Assembly: GCF_023701745.1 (NCBI RefSeq)
Contig: NZ_JAJOZB010000001.1
Location: 62,001 to 126,000, forward strand
Origin: Streptomyces sp. RKAG293
Lineage (GTDB): Bacteria; Actinomycetota; Actinomycetes; Streptomycetales; Streptomycetaceae
Direction of reading: 5' to 3'
DNA length: 64,000 nt
Numbering within the stretch: the first letter of the stretch is position 1; every line of letters begins with the position of its first letter. The translations under genes were made by a program, and so were the position numbers. Below are positions 28,985-38,695 of the stretch, piece by piece. The notes beneath the pieces were generated by a model. That model saw nothing but the letters and a program-made list of their open reading frames with translations. It was not told the origin of the DNA and made no database searches.

Positions 28985-29959
28985 GGCCGGATCTGCGGGT
29001 GAGCGCGGACACGGTCCGCAAATAGAGGCGACGGTTCCTCGCCGCCCGGTTGGACGGTCTGGTCGATGAGCCCCGGCCGGGCCGGCCGCCCACGATCGAT
29101 GTCGGTCAGGTGGAGGCGGTCGTGGTGGCGACGCTGGAGAGGATCCCGAAGAACGCCACTCACTGGTCGCGCAAGTCGATGGCGGACCACAGTGGTCTTT
29201 CGAAGTCCACCGTCGGCAGGATCTGGCGGAGGTTCCAGCTCAAGCCACACCTGACGGACACGTTCAAGTTGTCGACGGACCCGTTGTTCGTGGAGAAGGT
29301 CTACGACGTCGCCGGACTGACTGTATTTCAACCCGCCCGAGGACGCGGTGGTTCTCTCGGTGGACGAGAAGTCCCAGATTCAGGCGCTGGACCGCTCCCA
29401 GCCGGTGCTGCCGATAATGCCGGGCATGCCCGAACCCCGCACTCATGACTACGTTCGTAACGGCCTGACCACGCTGTTCGCCGCGTTCGATGTCACCACG
29501 GGGCAGGTCATCAGTGCCCTGCACCGCAGGCACCGGGCGGCGGAGTTCAAGAAGTTCCTGATCCGCATCGGCAAGGAGGCGCCCGCGCACCTGCAGGTCC
29601 ACCTGATCGTGGACAACTACGACACCCACAAGACTCCCGCGATCAGGACGTGGCTGAGCAAACACTCGCGGTTCCAGATGCACTTCACCCCCACCGGCTC
29701 CTCGTGGATCAATCAGGTCGAGCGATGGTTCGGCTTCCTGGCCGACCAGATGATCCGCCGGGGCGCACACAAGAACGTCCAAACCCTCGAAGCCGACATC
29801 CGCACCTGGGTCAAGAACTGGAACGACGACCCCAAGCCGTTCATCTGGACCAACACAGCTGAAGAGATCCTCGACCCCCTCGCACGCTTCTGCCGATGGA
29901 GCCGTGGAACTCGGCCCCACCCGACCCACAACCCCGAAACGGCCCGCCAGAGAAACTGA
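28985..29959 (+). pseudogene. IS630-family transposase, one frameshift
   Basis: The first frame gives LDGLVDEPRPGRPPTIDVGQ and SKSTVGRIWRRFQLKPHLTD with an HTH. After a frameshift near 29320 the second frame (29348-29959) contains the DDE core: VLSVDEKSQIQALDR (Asp), LIVDNYDTHKTPAI (Asp) and TGSSWINQVERWF (Glu), ending TAEEILDPLARFCR. Apart from the shift the core is well preserved, so the decay is recent, or the shift could be programmed, although IS630 elements rarely use one at this position. Confidence 0.8.
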
Positions 29960-30083
29960 CGGACCGTCACGAAGCAAGGACCTCCGCCACATCGGAATCA
30001 GCACGGTGTCGGGCCCATCACCGCATGCGAGCATCGCCGATTGCGGTCACCGACACGTTCCTGCGAAGTGAAGATTCGAGCAG

Positions 30084-30449
30084 CTAATGTGTCGGAGTAG
30101 CGCCGTACGCACCGAACCCCTCGACGATCAATCCATCGCGGAATGTTAGGACGTCGCTCACCTCTCCTCCCGCATGGTTGCGGTAGTTGATAACAACGGA
30201 ATCGACACTGGCGCGCACATCGATCACCTCGAAGTGAAGACTAGGAACGCGCCGCAGCGCCTCAGCCCAGTATTCCCTTAGTGCGCTTTTCCCGTGGACC
30301 GCACCAGACGCATTACCAGTGAATTGCGCTATCAACGGAGAGCGAAACACCACATCATCGTGATAATGAGAAAGAACGCGTTCGAGGTCATGTGAATTCC
30401 AGGATTCCTGCCAGTCCTTGGCGAACCCTTGTGCAATTTCTAGTTCCAT
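30084..30449 (-). CDS. NTF2/SnoaL-like small protein
   Basis: 121 residues from ATG 30449, which has GGGGGA directly upstream; a longer frame to 30500 lacks such a site. The pattern WQESWNSHDLERVLSHYHDD near the N-terminus, KSALREYWAEALRRVPSLHF in the middle and a final beta-strand stretch (LTFRDGLIVEGFGAYGA) is typical of NTF2-like/SnoaL folds. Members include polyketide cyclases, isomerases and many proteins of unknown role. It stands alone between IS debris and a LAL regulator. Confidence 0.75.
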   Translation of the reverse strand: MELEIAQGFAKDWQESWNSHDLERVLSHYHDDVVFRSPLIAQFTGNASGAVHGKSALREYWAEALRRVPSLHFEVIDVRASVDSVVINYRNHAGGEVSDVLTFRDGLIVEGFGAYGATPTH

Positions 30450-30628
30450 TCCCCCATGATACCCCAGGGGTCCAGATGAGGCATGTGTGACGTTGTTCAC
30501 TGGCTAGAGAGCCATAGCAACACGCCACTCGTCCGACCGACAGCTTGTTCGAAAAATGGTGCTGGGATTCCCAGGAATTATTCCGGTGGGTGCATAAATA
30601 GGAGCAGGCTGTCACTGCAGCGACAGCC

Positions 30629-33292
30629 TCACGCGCTCGCCGTGGATCTTTTGTCAAGAGCCTCGGCGAGTTGCCGGCGACTAGTGATACCCAGCCGCCG
30701 GTAGACGCTCTGAAGATGGTTGTCCACTGTGCGAACAGACAGCTGCAGTATATTGGCTATTTCTCTGCTGGTGGTGCCGGTGGCAGCGAAGAGGGCTATC
30801 TCCCTTTCGCGGTTGGTGAGTGAGACTGTCGCATGGGCGAAGGCCAGCAGAGGGGTGTTGGAACCACCGCAACGGGCCTCGCACGCCTGCGACTGCGCCG
30901 TCGCGAGGGCTGCTTGGTGAGCGTGGCCGATGCGCAGCCAGGCCGCCGCCGCGGCCGCTGCAGCCTCAGCAGCGAGCAAGTCGGCCCCCACGGCGTCTAG
31001 TTCGTTGGAAACGGCCAGGAGGGAGACCGGATCGTTCGAGGCGAGACTTGAAGCCAGCCGAGCCCGGACCGGCATGAAGTCTCCGTCGCAGAGCTGCGCG
31101 AGTTCACTCAAGCGGTCGACCACTTGCTCCGCTCCGCCCAAGCGGGCGATGTCGGTCAGCAGCATCGCCTCGGAAGTATTGTCGCCGCTTTCACGGGACA
31201 TCGTGGCGGCTTCCGTGAGCACCCGACGGGCCTCTCCAAGGTGCCCGCGGGAGACGTGCAGCCATGCCTCACCCAGTCGCTGCTCCCCGCTGCGGAACTC
31301 CGAAAGCGGGTAGGCGGCAGCCTCACGCTCGATGCTCTCCGCCATGGCTAGATCAGACGTGAGAACGGCGCAGGCGGCCAGCCCCGAGAGGGCAAGCCTG
31401 ATACCGCGATGGATGCGGTAGGTACGGGCGGCCGCTGCGGCCTCAGCGAACCACCGGTGCGCGGATTCCACGTGGCCGGCCAGCCAGTCGGCACGGCCCT
31501 GATGGTAAGCCAGCCATATCAGTGTCAATGGATTCCGATGGTGCCCATACATATCCCACGCCTGCTGGCCGGTTTCGCGGGCCCTTTTTAGCTGGCCAGC
31601 CTCCATGAGAGCCAACATCAGGGAGATGAGATGACCGACCGGTGCGGCAGCTGACATTCGATCACCGATTCGGCCATGAACCGCATAAGCTTCTTCGGAA
31701 GCCGCTATTGCCTCTTGGGTCCTCCCGGCGATGGCCAGTGCGGCCGGGCGCATCATTGCCGCTATGAGGGAAATCCTGAATTTCGGCGTGCCGCCGGATT
31801 CGGTATTCAGGTCGCCCATCAGCGGCAGCGCCTTCAAAGGGTGCCCCAACATGGTCAACATGATTCCCTCGTTGATGCGCAGCGTGCGTCGAGCCTCCGC
31901 GTCGGTGAGACGCTCATGAGTTGCAGAATTCACTGCCATCGATGCGGCGGTGTCATTGAGGGCCCAGAAGAGGTTTTGAGACCTAATGAAAGTGATCTCC
32001 ACCTTCTCAAAATCATCTGAGGCGGCTGCGGCCGCTCTGCCAAGAATCTCCTCGGCGTCCTGCGCATCTCCCAGGACGAACAATGACTCGCCGAGCATCA
32101 GAAGGGTCATGGCGGTGTGGTCACGATCTTCCAGAGCTCTGAGCAGTGAGACGACATGCGCGTGGTCACGGACATGACGGGCCAGTGTGGCCGCCTGGAT
32201 GAGAAGTCCGGGATCGGCGTTCCCGGTTGCGGCCAGGTGCCAGGTCGCGAGATTCAGTATGTCCTCCCGGCGCCGCGCCCCGTACGCCTGCACGCGTTCG
32301 GCCTGTCTCAACAGCAAGGTTCGGCGCCGCAACGTGGGGAGTTCGGCCCGCACCGCCTCGCCGTACAGGGGATGCAGGAAATGCAGGACCGTGCGCCGCG
32401 AATCCGTAAGGACCTGGATGAGACCGCTGCTCTCAAGGCTACTGAGAGCGTCCGGAGGAGCGACCGCCTGCGCATCGGTCAGGGACAATGACCCGCACAG
32501 TGCCAGCAGTTCCAGCACCGGCCACCCCTCGGGGTCGGCGTCGGCCAGTCGTGCGTTGATCAGTTCGGCCAGTTTCGGTGTGCCTTCCGGACCACGTGCG
32601 GCGAGTTCCCAGATCGCGCCGTCAGTGCCGAGCGTGCCGGCCGCCAGAGCGCCGATCACCAGTTCGCGGAGGTAGAGCACGTTGCCACCGGAAGCTGCGT
32701 GCAGTTCGTGGATCGTCCGCCGTCCCACCCTGCCCCCCAGTGCCGCCTCCAGGGCCGCCGCGACCTGCTGCCGGTTCATCGCCTCCACCTGCAGCCGGTG
32801 CACCCCGTCCGCTCTGCACAGCGCGTCGACGGCTTCGTTCGTCGGCTCACCCGTCCGGACCGTGCCGATCAGCCGGATCGCCCTGGTCTTCAGCAGCTGG
32901 TGCAGCAACACTGCCGAGGCTGTGTCCAAAAGGTGCAGATCATCGACGAGGACGGCCCATTTGCGGTCCCCCTGCGGACCAACCAGTGCGGCGGCAACAA
33001 GAGGGAACGCCTTCACCGGATCCGACAGGTCCAGGCCGGCCGGTATCAGGTGGGCGATCGCCCCCAATGGCACCGTACTAGCCGCCGTGTGGGCGCCCAC
33101 ACGCACACTCTTGAAACCCGCGCGCACCGCTCGGGCGAGACACTCCTCCGCCAAACGGGTCTTCCCCACGCCGGCCGGCCCCCGAAGTACGATTCCATGG
33201 AAACCCTGCAGGACCCATAGCGTAGAGAAAGTCCTAAGCTCTGCCTCACGGCCTGCCATTGGCCAGGAGGACGCGGGATTCAATCCAGTCAT
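30629..33292 (-). CDS. LuxR-family transcriptional regulator, LAL type (2 of 3)
   Basis: 887 residues. Walker A GPAGVGKT at residues 38-45, Walker B-like AVLVDDLHLLD near 120, a helical middle, and a C-terminal HTH LTNREREIALFAATG with SVRTVDNHLQSVYRRLGI. It is paralogous to the 24216 and 50442 regulators, opening with the same WPMAGREAEL layout. It has no cassette gene at its 3' end; instead the NTF2-like gene lies 180 bases downstream in the same direction. Start ATG with AAGG upstream. Confidence 0.92.
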   Translation of the reverse strand: MTGLNPASSWPMAGREAELRTFSTLWVLQGFHGIVLRGPAGVGKTRLAEECLARAVRAGFKSVRVGAHTAASTVPLGAIAHLIPAGLDLSDPVKAFPLVAAALVGPQGDRKWAVLVDDLHLLDTASAVLLHQLLKTRAIRLIGTVRTGEPTNEAVDALCRADGVHRLQVEAMNRQQVAAALEAALGGRVGRRTIHELHAASGGNVLYLRELVIGALAAGTLGTDGAIWELAARGPEGTPKLAELINARLADADPEGWPVLELLALCGSLSLTDAQAVAPPDALSSLESSGLIQVLTDSRRTVLHFLHPLYGEAVRAELPTLRRRTLLLRQAERVQAYGARRREDILNLATWHLAATGNADPGLLIQAATLARHVRDHAHVVSLLRALEDRDHTAMTLLMLGESLFVLGDAQDAEEILGRAAAAASDDFEKVEITFIRSQNLFWALNDTAASMAVNSATHERLTDAEARRTLRINEGIMLTMLGHPLKALPLMGDLNTESGGTPKFRISLIAAMMRPAALAIAGRTQEAIAASEEAYAVHGRIGDRMSAAAPVGHLISLMLALMEAGQLKRARETGQQAWDMYGHHRNPLTLIWLAYHQGRADWLAGHVESAHRWFAEAAAAARTYRIHRGIRLALSGLAACAVLTSDLAMAESIEREAAAYPLSEFRSGEQRLGEAWLHVSRGHLGEARRVLTEAATMSRESGDNTSEAMLLTDIARLGGAEQVVDRLSELAQLCDGDFMPVRARLASSLASNDPVSLLAVSNELDAVGADLLAAEAAAAAAAAWLRIGHAHQAALATAQSQACEARCGGSNTPLLAFAHATVSLTNREREIALFAATGTTSREIANILQLSVRTVDNHLQSVYRRLGITSRRQLAEALDKRSTASA

Positions 33293-33726
33293 GACAACCT
33301 TCTTAGTTCGCCGAGCGGTCAGTATTCCGTGCCTGGACGGAATAGACGATCGGCTATAACTTACAGGCGGATATAAAATCCCTGCGAGAAAACGTCACGT
33401 CCCGGCCGCCGTAAACTATCAGGGGGATATTAAATCTCGACCCAGGGTGGGGCCGCGGCATCTCGAGCGAGGTGAGTACGTGCGTGACGATCTGGGTCCG
33501 CCTCTCCGCACCGTACTCCACGACCGAAATGCCCGGCACATATCCGCCCACAGCCGCTTCCTCCCGCGTTGGCGAGGGCGAAGCTGATAATATCCTGCAC
33601 GGCCGAATATCTAAACCCGCCTGCGATGAAGCGGGCACTACCAACCGTAGGGCTGCGCGGGTTCCCAGTCGGTACCGCCGTCCTGCGGAGGGCCACCGCA
33701 GGTAACAGCTCACGCACCGGCCGGTT
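33293..33726. other. Intergenic; no convincing gene
   Basis: A minus-strand frame 33354-33713 is open but has no recognised motif, and its GTG start has no clear ribosome site. The region upstream of the LAL start (33293-33420) is AT-rich and likely carries the promoter. Confidence 0.4.
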
Positions 33727-34257
33727 TCATTGGCTCATAAGCGTCACTGCCATGATCGTGGCCTGCATGATCGCCACAACGGTTGTCGATCCATCCGCCG
33801 CGATGCCTCGCACCTGTGCCGTCACGACAGTGAGCGTGCGGCCGGCCCGGACGACAGTGCCTGTGGCGACGAATCTCGGCTGGACGGCCGGCGCGAGAAG
33901 GTTCGTCGCGATACTCACGGTCAGCACGTCGCGGTCGGGCGGCGCCAGGGTGAGGGCGGCATACCCCGCAGCGCTGTCAGCGATAGTCGTTATCGCGCCT
34001 GCGTGGAGGAAGCCGTGCTGCTGGCACAGGTCCTCGCGATGCTTCAGTGACAGCTCGACGTGCCCAGCCCTTACTACGTCGGCACGTATACCGAGAGTGG
34101 TCAGCATGCTCTGGCGCGCGATGCTGTCCCTCACGCGCGCTTCCACGCTGGCATCGAAAACACCTGATTCGCCGATGGCCTTCTCCTGGTCTGAAGTACA
34201 GGTCGGATGGTTGTGATCTGGCGCCAAACAGTCCGTGACTACCGGAATATAGGCCAC
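33727..34257 (-). CDS. PaaI-type hotdog thioesterase
   Basis: 176 residues. The core motif of hotdog thioesterases is present: LCQQHGFLHAGAITTIADSA (HG...D within the long helix), followed by GYAALTLAP and beta strands up to VVAIMQATIMAV. Such enzymes hydrolyse acyl-CoA or acyl-ACP thioesters. The gene follows the DUF1330 gene by 54 bases on the same strand, so they may be co-transcribed. With no intact TesB near the lipid operon, this could release acyl products, but the distance of 16 kb makes that speculative. Confidence 0.85.
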   Translation of the reverse strand: MAYIPVVTDCLAPDHNHPTCTSDQEKAIGESGVFDASVEARVRDSIARQSMLTTLGIRADVVRAGHVELSLKHREDLCQQHGFLHAGAITTIADSAAGYAALTLAPPDRDVLTVSIATNLLAPAVQPRFVATGTVVRAGRTLTVVTAQVRGIAADGSTTVVAIMQATIMAVTLMSQ

Positions 34258-34311
34258 CGTTCCGTCGGGCTTCCTGCCGATAGCGAGCTATGGCCACATG
34301 ACTCCAAGGAA

Positions 34312-34599
34312 TCAGATACCTTTGACGAGAATTACGACTCCGTTGGTACCCGCCTTCCGGTCGATCGAGATCATCTGGTAATCGGGGGACCCTGCCCACC
34401 GGCGAAAAAGGACTTCATCTGGGAAAGAAATGAGAATGGCCTTGTCGTACTTCCATTCCCCTTCCTCCACAATAGGATTCTCATCGGCGGCCATCAATTT
34501 TCCCTCGAAGCGACGGAGTACATCCATGAACCCCGCCAGGTATCGACCGTATGCAGCCCGATCATTTATCGATATCTGCGCCACCACATAGACTGCCAT
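34312..34599 (-). CDS. DUF1330 family protein
   Basis: 95 residues, a ferredoxin-like (dimeric alpha-beta barrel) protein: AVYVVAQISINDRAAYGRYL at the N-terminus, then FEGKLMAADENP and a C-terminal AILISFPDEVLFRRWAGSPD with YQMISIDRKAGTNG. No catalytic function is established for the family. It is upstream of the hotdog thioesterase on the same strand, probably one operon. Confidence 0.85.
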   Translation of the reverse strand: MAVYVVAQISINDRAAYGRYLAGFMDVLRRFEGKLMAADENPIVEEGEWKYDKAILISFPDEVLFRRWAGSPDYQMISIDRKAGTNGVVILVKGI

Positions 34600-35020
34600 C
34601 GTTCGTTCCTCGCGTCCCGGCCATCGATGTTTGGATCACCTCAAATAATGGTCCATCCCGACGACGACTGCCTAAGTGATTAGTACTCAAGTGTAATCAT
34701 CTGATCACCGGCGCATCACGAGCCGCCTGCAGCTTCCTGCCTCCTCATTCCTGAAGCCAGGAGGGTGCGGTGATCGGCTCAGAGCACCGCCGTTGCGGCT
34801 GTGGCCTGGGAGAGGGCTGTCACCCTGATCACCAAGGGCGCAACTATCGCCCACGAGGACAGCACCCGCCAGGGAGCCGCGCCCCTTGCCGAACCAGCGG
34901 ATCTGAAGCCACCAGACGCCGCGTCAGGCTGTGGCCGGCACTACGGGCACCGATCGCTCGCGCGACGACGGCGTCCGCGGGCGAGCACCGGGCCCTACGG
35001 GGAGAGTCGACATCCCTCGC
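34600..35020. other. Intergenic; no gene seen
   Basis: Promoter region for the DUF1330 gene near 34600-34700 (AT-rich) and the 3' flank of the convergently unrelated TPR regulator. No motif-bearing frames. Confidence 0.4.
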
Positions 35021-36967
35021 TTACAAGGGCCAGTAGGAGCATTGATTTCCCGTATGCACTGTTCTTTGCAGATGCATACCGATCGACTCATCGACCTCCG
35101 TGATACGTGCGATGGCACGGCGGATTGCCTTACCTGCCGATATTCTCGCCCGCTCCTTCCCATCGGAGAAATTTCTCTTTCTGCCACTGATTCCGGCGGC
35201 TCCAGCAAGCTCTGCAACGAGCCAATCACGTTCGCTGCGGAGCGTGAAGATATATTCCGACTCCTCTTCCCCTCGGGAATCGATTTTGAGTCGTACCTCA
35301 CGCAGGCGCTTCTGGTACTCCTGAACGGCCGTGCTATCCAGGAGAGGCTGTGGAGAAGGTAGACTGCCCCGGCTCAATACGCCCAAGCCCGCCACCAGAT
35401 CAAGAGCCTGGATTTCCTGGCGCGGGTTGGCGATGAGCATTGCCAGGTACAACATTCCAACGCTGTGCAGCACAATGGCATTTTTTCTCCTCAGCTCGAT
35501 CCGCCAACTACGCCCTTCCCGCGTACAGGTGGCTATCACTGATCCTTGCTCAAGAGAATAGCTCTCAGGTACCTCTACGGAGAGTTCCTGTATCTCGTCC
35601 CGTGCTGTCGACAATTCGAGAGCGGCTTCTTCTGAAGCCTCCGGGAGGCCACGAGATGAAAGGACTGCGGCCAGTTCGAGCCGCGACCGCACTACTGCGG
35701 ACCAGTGCGCCGTGGAGAGATTCTGCTGCGCGGCTCGCCGAAAATGCTCTGCAGCGCTGTCCAGCTCACCCGAGGTCACCGAGGCCACGCCAAGCGCATG
35801 ATGTGTCGACCCGAAACAGATCTCGCCCAGGTCACCGGTCATCGAAAGGTCGGCGAACGGGAGCAGCGCTTCGTACCCCAGGACCGCGATCCGGCGGTCG
35901 CCGAGCACAGAGGCCGCTTCAATGATGGCGTAGACAGTTGGGAGCCAATTGTTCGAACGTGGGAGGTCGGTGAGATTTCTGCTGCACAGGCGTGCCAGCC
36001 TGGCTGCAGCCTTGTGCTTCTCTCCGGACATCGACTCGGCCAAGCCCAGCACGGCTGTGAAGAAATGGTTTGCATCATCCAGGCCTGGGGATTCTGCAAT
36101 CTCGATCAGAGCAGGGATGAGTTCTCCCAGTCTTCCTTGGTACCAGCGAATGGCCACCAGCTGAGCCATTCGTCGGCTTGCGGCTCGACTCTCGCCTATC
36201 GCGGTGCCGTGCGTGTGGCATTGGGTCGCCATGGCCTCGGCCTGAGTCAAATGCCCGGCGCGTACGGTGCGCATGGCATCAATCGCCTCCACTGTGACAC
36301 CGATCGCCAAGTGGTTTTGGTAAGCCAATTTCGCGCGCAGTTCATTCAGCCGTCGTTCGGCTTGCGGATCCGCACAGATCAGCTTGTTGATCGTCTGCCA
36401 GAGCAGCCCCAACAGCAGATCACTGTGGCGACCTGTCCGAAAGCTCTCGGCGATCATGTCCGCAGACAGCTGATTCCGCAGCTCGGCGTGATCCGGTGCC
36501 ATCAGGAATTGATGGGCGACGTTGAACACGTCGGTTATCACGAGCGGATTCACGGATGCTTCTGCTTCTCGGAGGATAGCTACCACGTCATTGGTGCGAT
36601 CACGACTGCCGCTCTCGCAAATAATTCTTGCCCTGAGCCTCAGCCCGAGGGAACTGTTCGGGTCGACCATGGCCAGTGAACGACGAAGTCTTTCGAGGAG
36701 CAGTGCGGCATCGGAAAAGTTGCGGTATCCGTACAACCAGATCCCGCCCAAACCGAGGACCGAGGCAGCCATGGATTTTCCATCGCCTAGTGCCTCGGCA
36801 GCACGGAATGCTGTCTCAAAATAGTCCCTACTGTCACGCAGATTACCTTCTCCGAAAAGTGCCTGCTCGCCATCAGCGAGCATCTTGTCCAATCCGCTGA
36901 GCAGTTCTACCGAGTTTTCTTCATTTGCGGAACTCTGCACCAGAGCACTCCTCAGTAATTCCAGCAT
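35021..36967 (-). CDS. TPR-rich regulator with actinobacterial C-terminal winged-helix-like domain, lacking an ATPase
   Basis: 648 residues from ATG 36967; a longer frame to 37048 has no better ribosome site. Most of the protein is helical and TPR-like (for example ARDYFETAF-type repeats: RDYFETAFRAAEALGDGKSM, AAEHFRRAAQQNLSTAHWSA). The last ~150 residues match the C-terminal module of actinobacterial AAA/BTAD-type sensor regulators: SWRIELRRKNAIVLHSVGML, then YQKRLREVRLKIDS and ERARISAGKAIRRAIARITE. The usual N-terminal P-loop ATPase or DNA-binding domain is absent. Partner and target are unknown; it is divergent from the peptide ABC operon. Confidence 0.7.
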   Translation of the reverse strand: MLELLRSALVQSSANEENSVELLSGLDKMLADGEQALFGEGNLRDSRDYFETAFRAAEALGDGKSMAASVLGLGGIWLYGYRNFSDAALLLERLRRSLAMVDPNSSLGLRLRARIICESGSRDRTNDVVAILREAEASVNPLVITDVFNVAHQFLMAPDHAELRNQLSADMIAESFRTGRHSDLLLGLLWQTINKLICADPQAERRLNELRAKLAYQNHLAIGVTVEAIDAMRTVRAGHLTQAEAMATQCHTHGTAIGESRAASRRMAQLVAIRWYQGRLGELIPALIEIAESPGLDDANHFFTAVLGLAESMSGEKHKAAARLARLCSRNLTDLPRSNNWLPTVYAIIEAASVLGDRRIAVLGYEALLPFADLSMTGDLGEICFGSTHHALGVASVTSGELDSAAEHFRRAAQQNLSTAHWSAVVRSRLELAAVLSSRGLPEASEEAALELSTARDEIQELSVEVPESYSLEQGSVIATCTREGRSWRIELRRKNAIVLHSVGMLYLAMLIANPRQEIQALDLVAGLGVLSRGSLPSPQPLLDSTAVQEYQKRLREVRLKIDSRGEEESEYIFTLRSERDWLVAELAGAAGISGRKRNFSDGKERARISAGKAIRRAIARITEVDESIGMHLQRTVHTGNQCSYWPL

Positions 36968-37732
36968 CCCGCTCTTGATCTTCGCTTCACGAATAACTAA
37001 CTTATATCTGCACCTCACGCTAAGGTGGCTCCCGTCGAGGGCGCCCAATTACGCATCTGCATAATGAGCCCGAGATCCGCCACTCCGTGAGCAATCGGCG
37101 CAAATGAGCCAATTTCCATGATTGAAATTTACGGAGGGTGTTCGCCAATCGCCTTGCGCAAGGAATTCTAATCGCCCAAAAGGAATGATAATTGAGCAAT
37201 TGACCTTCCCCATGGGTAATTACTACTCATAGATCCACGGTCGACCGAGGCCCCAAGCTCCGGATCGCGGTTTTCGGCCCCGACTACCGGAGTCATGCGC
37301 CAGGGAGTAGGCCCCTCGCGCCGAGGCATGGGTGCCTGCGGAGCGATCTTTCTCCTCGACTGACCCTCCGCCCGCGGCACTACAGACCCCGCGGCAGGTG
37401 TGTGTGCCGAGACGGCAGAGGCCGGGCCGATCCGCAGAGGCTCGGGGCCCGTCCGTACCGCGGCCTTCCGGCGGCGGCGCCGATTCGGCGGAGTGACCCA
37501 GGTCACGGTCGATCGGCGTTTGGCCGAGATGAAATAGGCAGTGAGTACTCACGCCTCCTGTGGATCAAATTTATAGTCTGCGATGACCCCGCCTGCTGGG
37601 CGGGGTCATTGCATTCAGCAGTTACAAGAGATGTCGGAAAGTCGATAACGGGGCGAATGTGAAGTCCGGCATGAATTTTGTGTTGGAACTCGGACGGCCG
37701 ATACGGCTCCACGGGACGATGAGGGTCAAAGT
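36968..37732. other. Divergent intergenic region
   Basis: 765 bases between the TPR regulator and the ABC operon. Open frames here (for example 37168-37506 on the minus strand) are low-complexity and lack motifs. AT-rich patches near 37120-37230 and 37540-37580 are likely promoter zones. It holds the hairpin at 37583-37609. Confidence 0.4.
37583..37609 (+). terminator. GC-rich hairpin upstream of the ABC operon
   Basis: A perfect 11-bp stem ATGACCCCGCC/GGCGGGGTCAT with a 5-nt loop, 123 bases before the first permease gene. It looks like an intrinsic terminator; it may be left from a lost upstream gene or act as a leader attenuator. Confidence 0.5.
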
Positions 37733-38695
37733 ATGGCACAATTCCTGTTTCGCCGGGCAATTAACTATGTGGTTCTCGTATTTCTTGCCGCTACTTTGAC
37801 GTACTTCATCGCGGGGGTCGCGCTGGAGCCGATCGTCAATTATCTTCAGAAACATCCGCAGCCTCCCATAGGTACGATCCACAATTTGCTCCGGGATCAG
37901 AACCTCGATCCTGACACGCCTGTCGCGGTGCGCTATTGGCACTGGCTCACCGGTGTCCTGCACGGCGATTTTGGCACCACCTATACCGGGGACTCAGTCG
38001 CTTCGGAAATGGGACGACGCATCTTTGTCAGCACCGAACTGCTTTTCTTCGCCACGGTTCTCAGCGCGGTCAGCGGTGTCGCTTTCGGCGCCTGGAACGC
38101 GCTCCGCCAGTACCGGCCGTCCGACAAGGCCTCGACGATCGTCTCGTACGCGATCCTGGCCACCCCGACCGTGGTGATCGCGGTGACCCTGCAGACGGTG
38201 GACAACTGGTTCGGGTCCCCGATCCAGTACATCGGCATGTATGACCCCAACGCGCACGGAACTATGGCGATCGTGCTGAGCAACGCTCAGCACCTGATCC
38301 TGCCGACTCTCACCCTGTGGCTGATCCAGGTCACCCTGTTCAGCCGATTCCAGCGCAGCACGATGCTGGACGTTCTCGGCGCGGACTACCTACGCACCGC
38401 ACGGGCCAAGGGGCTCACCATGCGCCAGGCGGTCGTCAAGCACGGCCTGCGCACCGCGGTCATCCCGGTCATGCCGCTACTCGTCTACAACATCATCCTG
38501 TTGTTTACCGGCGCGACCTTCACAGAGACCATCTTCGCGTGGCACGGCATGGGTGAGTGGCTGATCAGCTCCATTCAGAACAACGACGTCAACGCCACCG
38601 CGGCGATCGGGGTCTTCACCGCCGGGCTGGTGCTGGTGGCCGGCCTGGTCTCCGACATGGTCTACGCGGCACTCGATCCGAGGGTCCGAGCGTGA
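37733..38695 (+). CDS. Peptide-type ABC transporter permease (DppB/OppB family)
   Basis: 320 residues with a membrane-spanning N-terminus (YVVLVFLAATLTYFIAGV) and a C-terminal binding-protein-dependent permease domain including the EAA-like loop DYLRTARAKGLTMRQAVVKH. First gene of a four-gene operon encoding a complete importer. Start ATG with GAGG upstream; the stop overlaps the next start (GTGA at 38692). Confidence 0.92.
   Translation: MAQFLFRRAINYVVLVFLAATLTYFIAGVALEPIVNYLQKHPQPPIGTIHNLLRDQNLDPDTPVAVRYWHWLTGVLHGDFGTTYTGDSVASEMGRRIFVSTELLFFATVLSAVSGVAFGAWNALRQYRPSDKASTIVSYAILATPTVVIAVTLQTVDNWFGSPIQYIGMYDPNAHGTMAIVLSNAQHLILPTLTLWLIQVTLFSRFQRSTMLDVLGADYLRTARAKGLTMRQAVVKHGLRTAVIPVMPLLVYNIILLFTGATFTETIFAWHGMGEWLISSIQNNDVNATAAIGVFTAGLVLVAGLVSDMVYAALDPRVRA

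Noticed and set aside
33354..33713. 119-residue minus-strand ORF
   Set aside because: No motif or ribosome site and it has no place in the LAL promoter region.
38557..38691. Extended N-terminus of the second permease
   Set aside because: It overlaps the first permease out of frame; the GTGA overlap at 38692 fits better.
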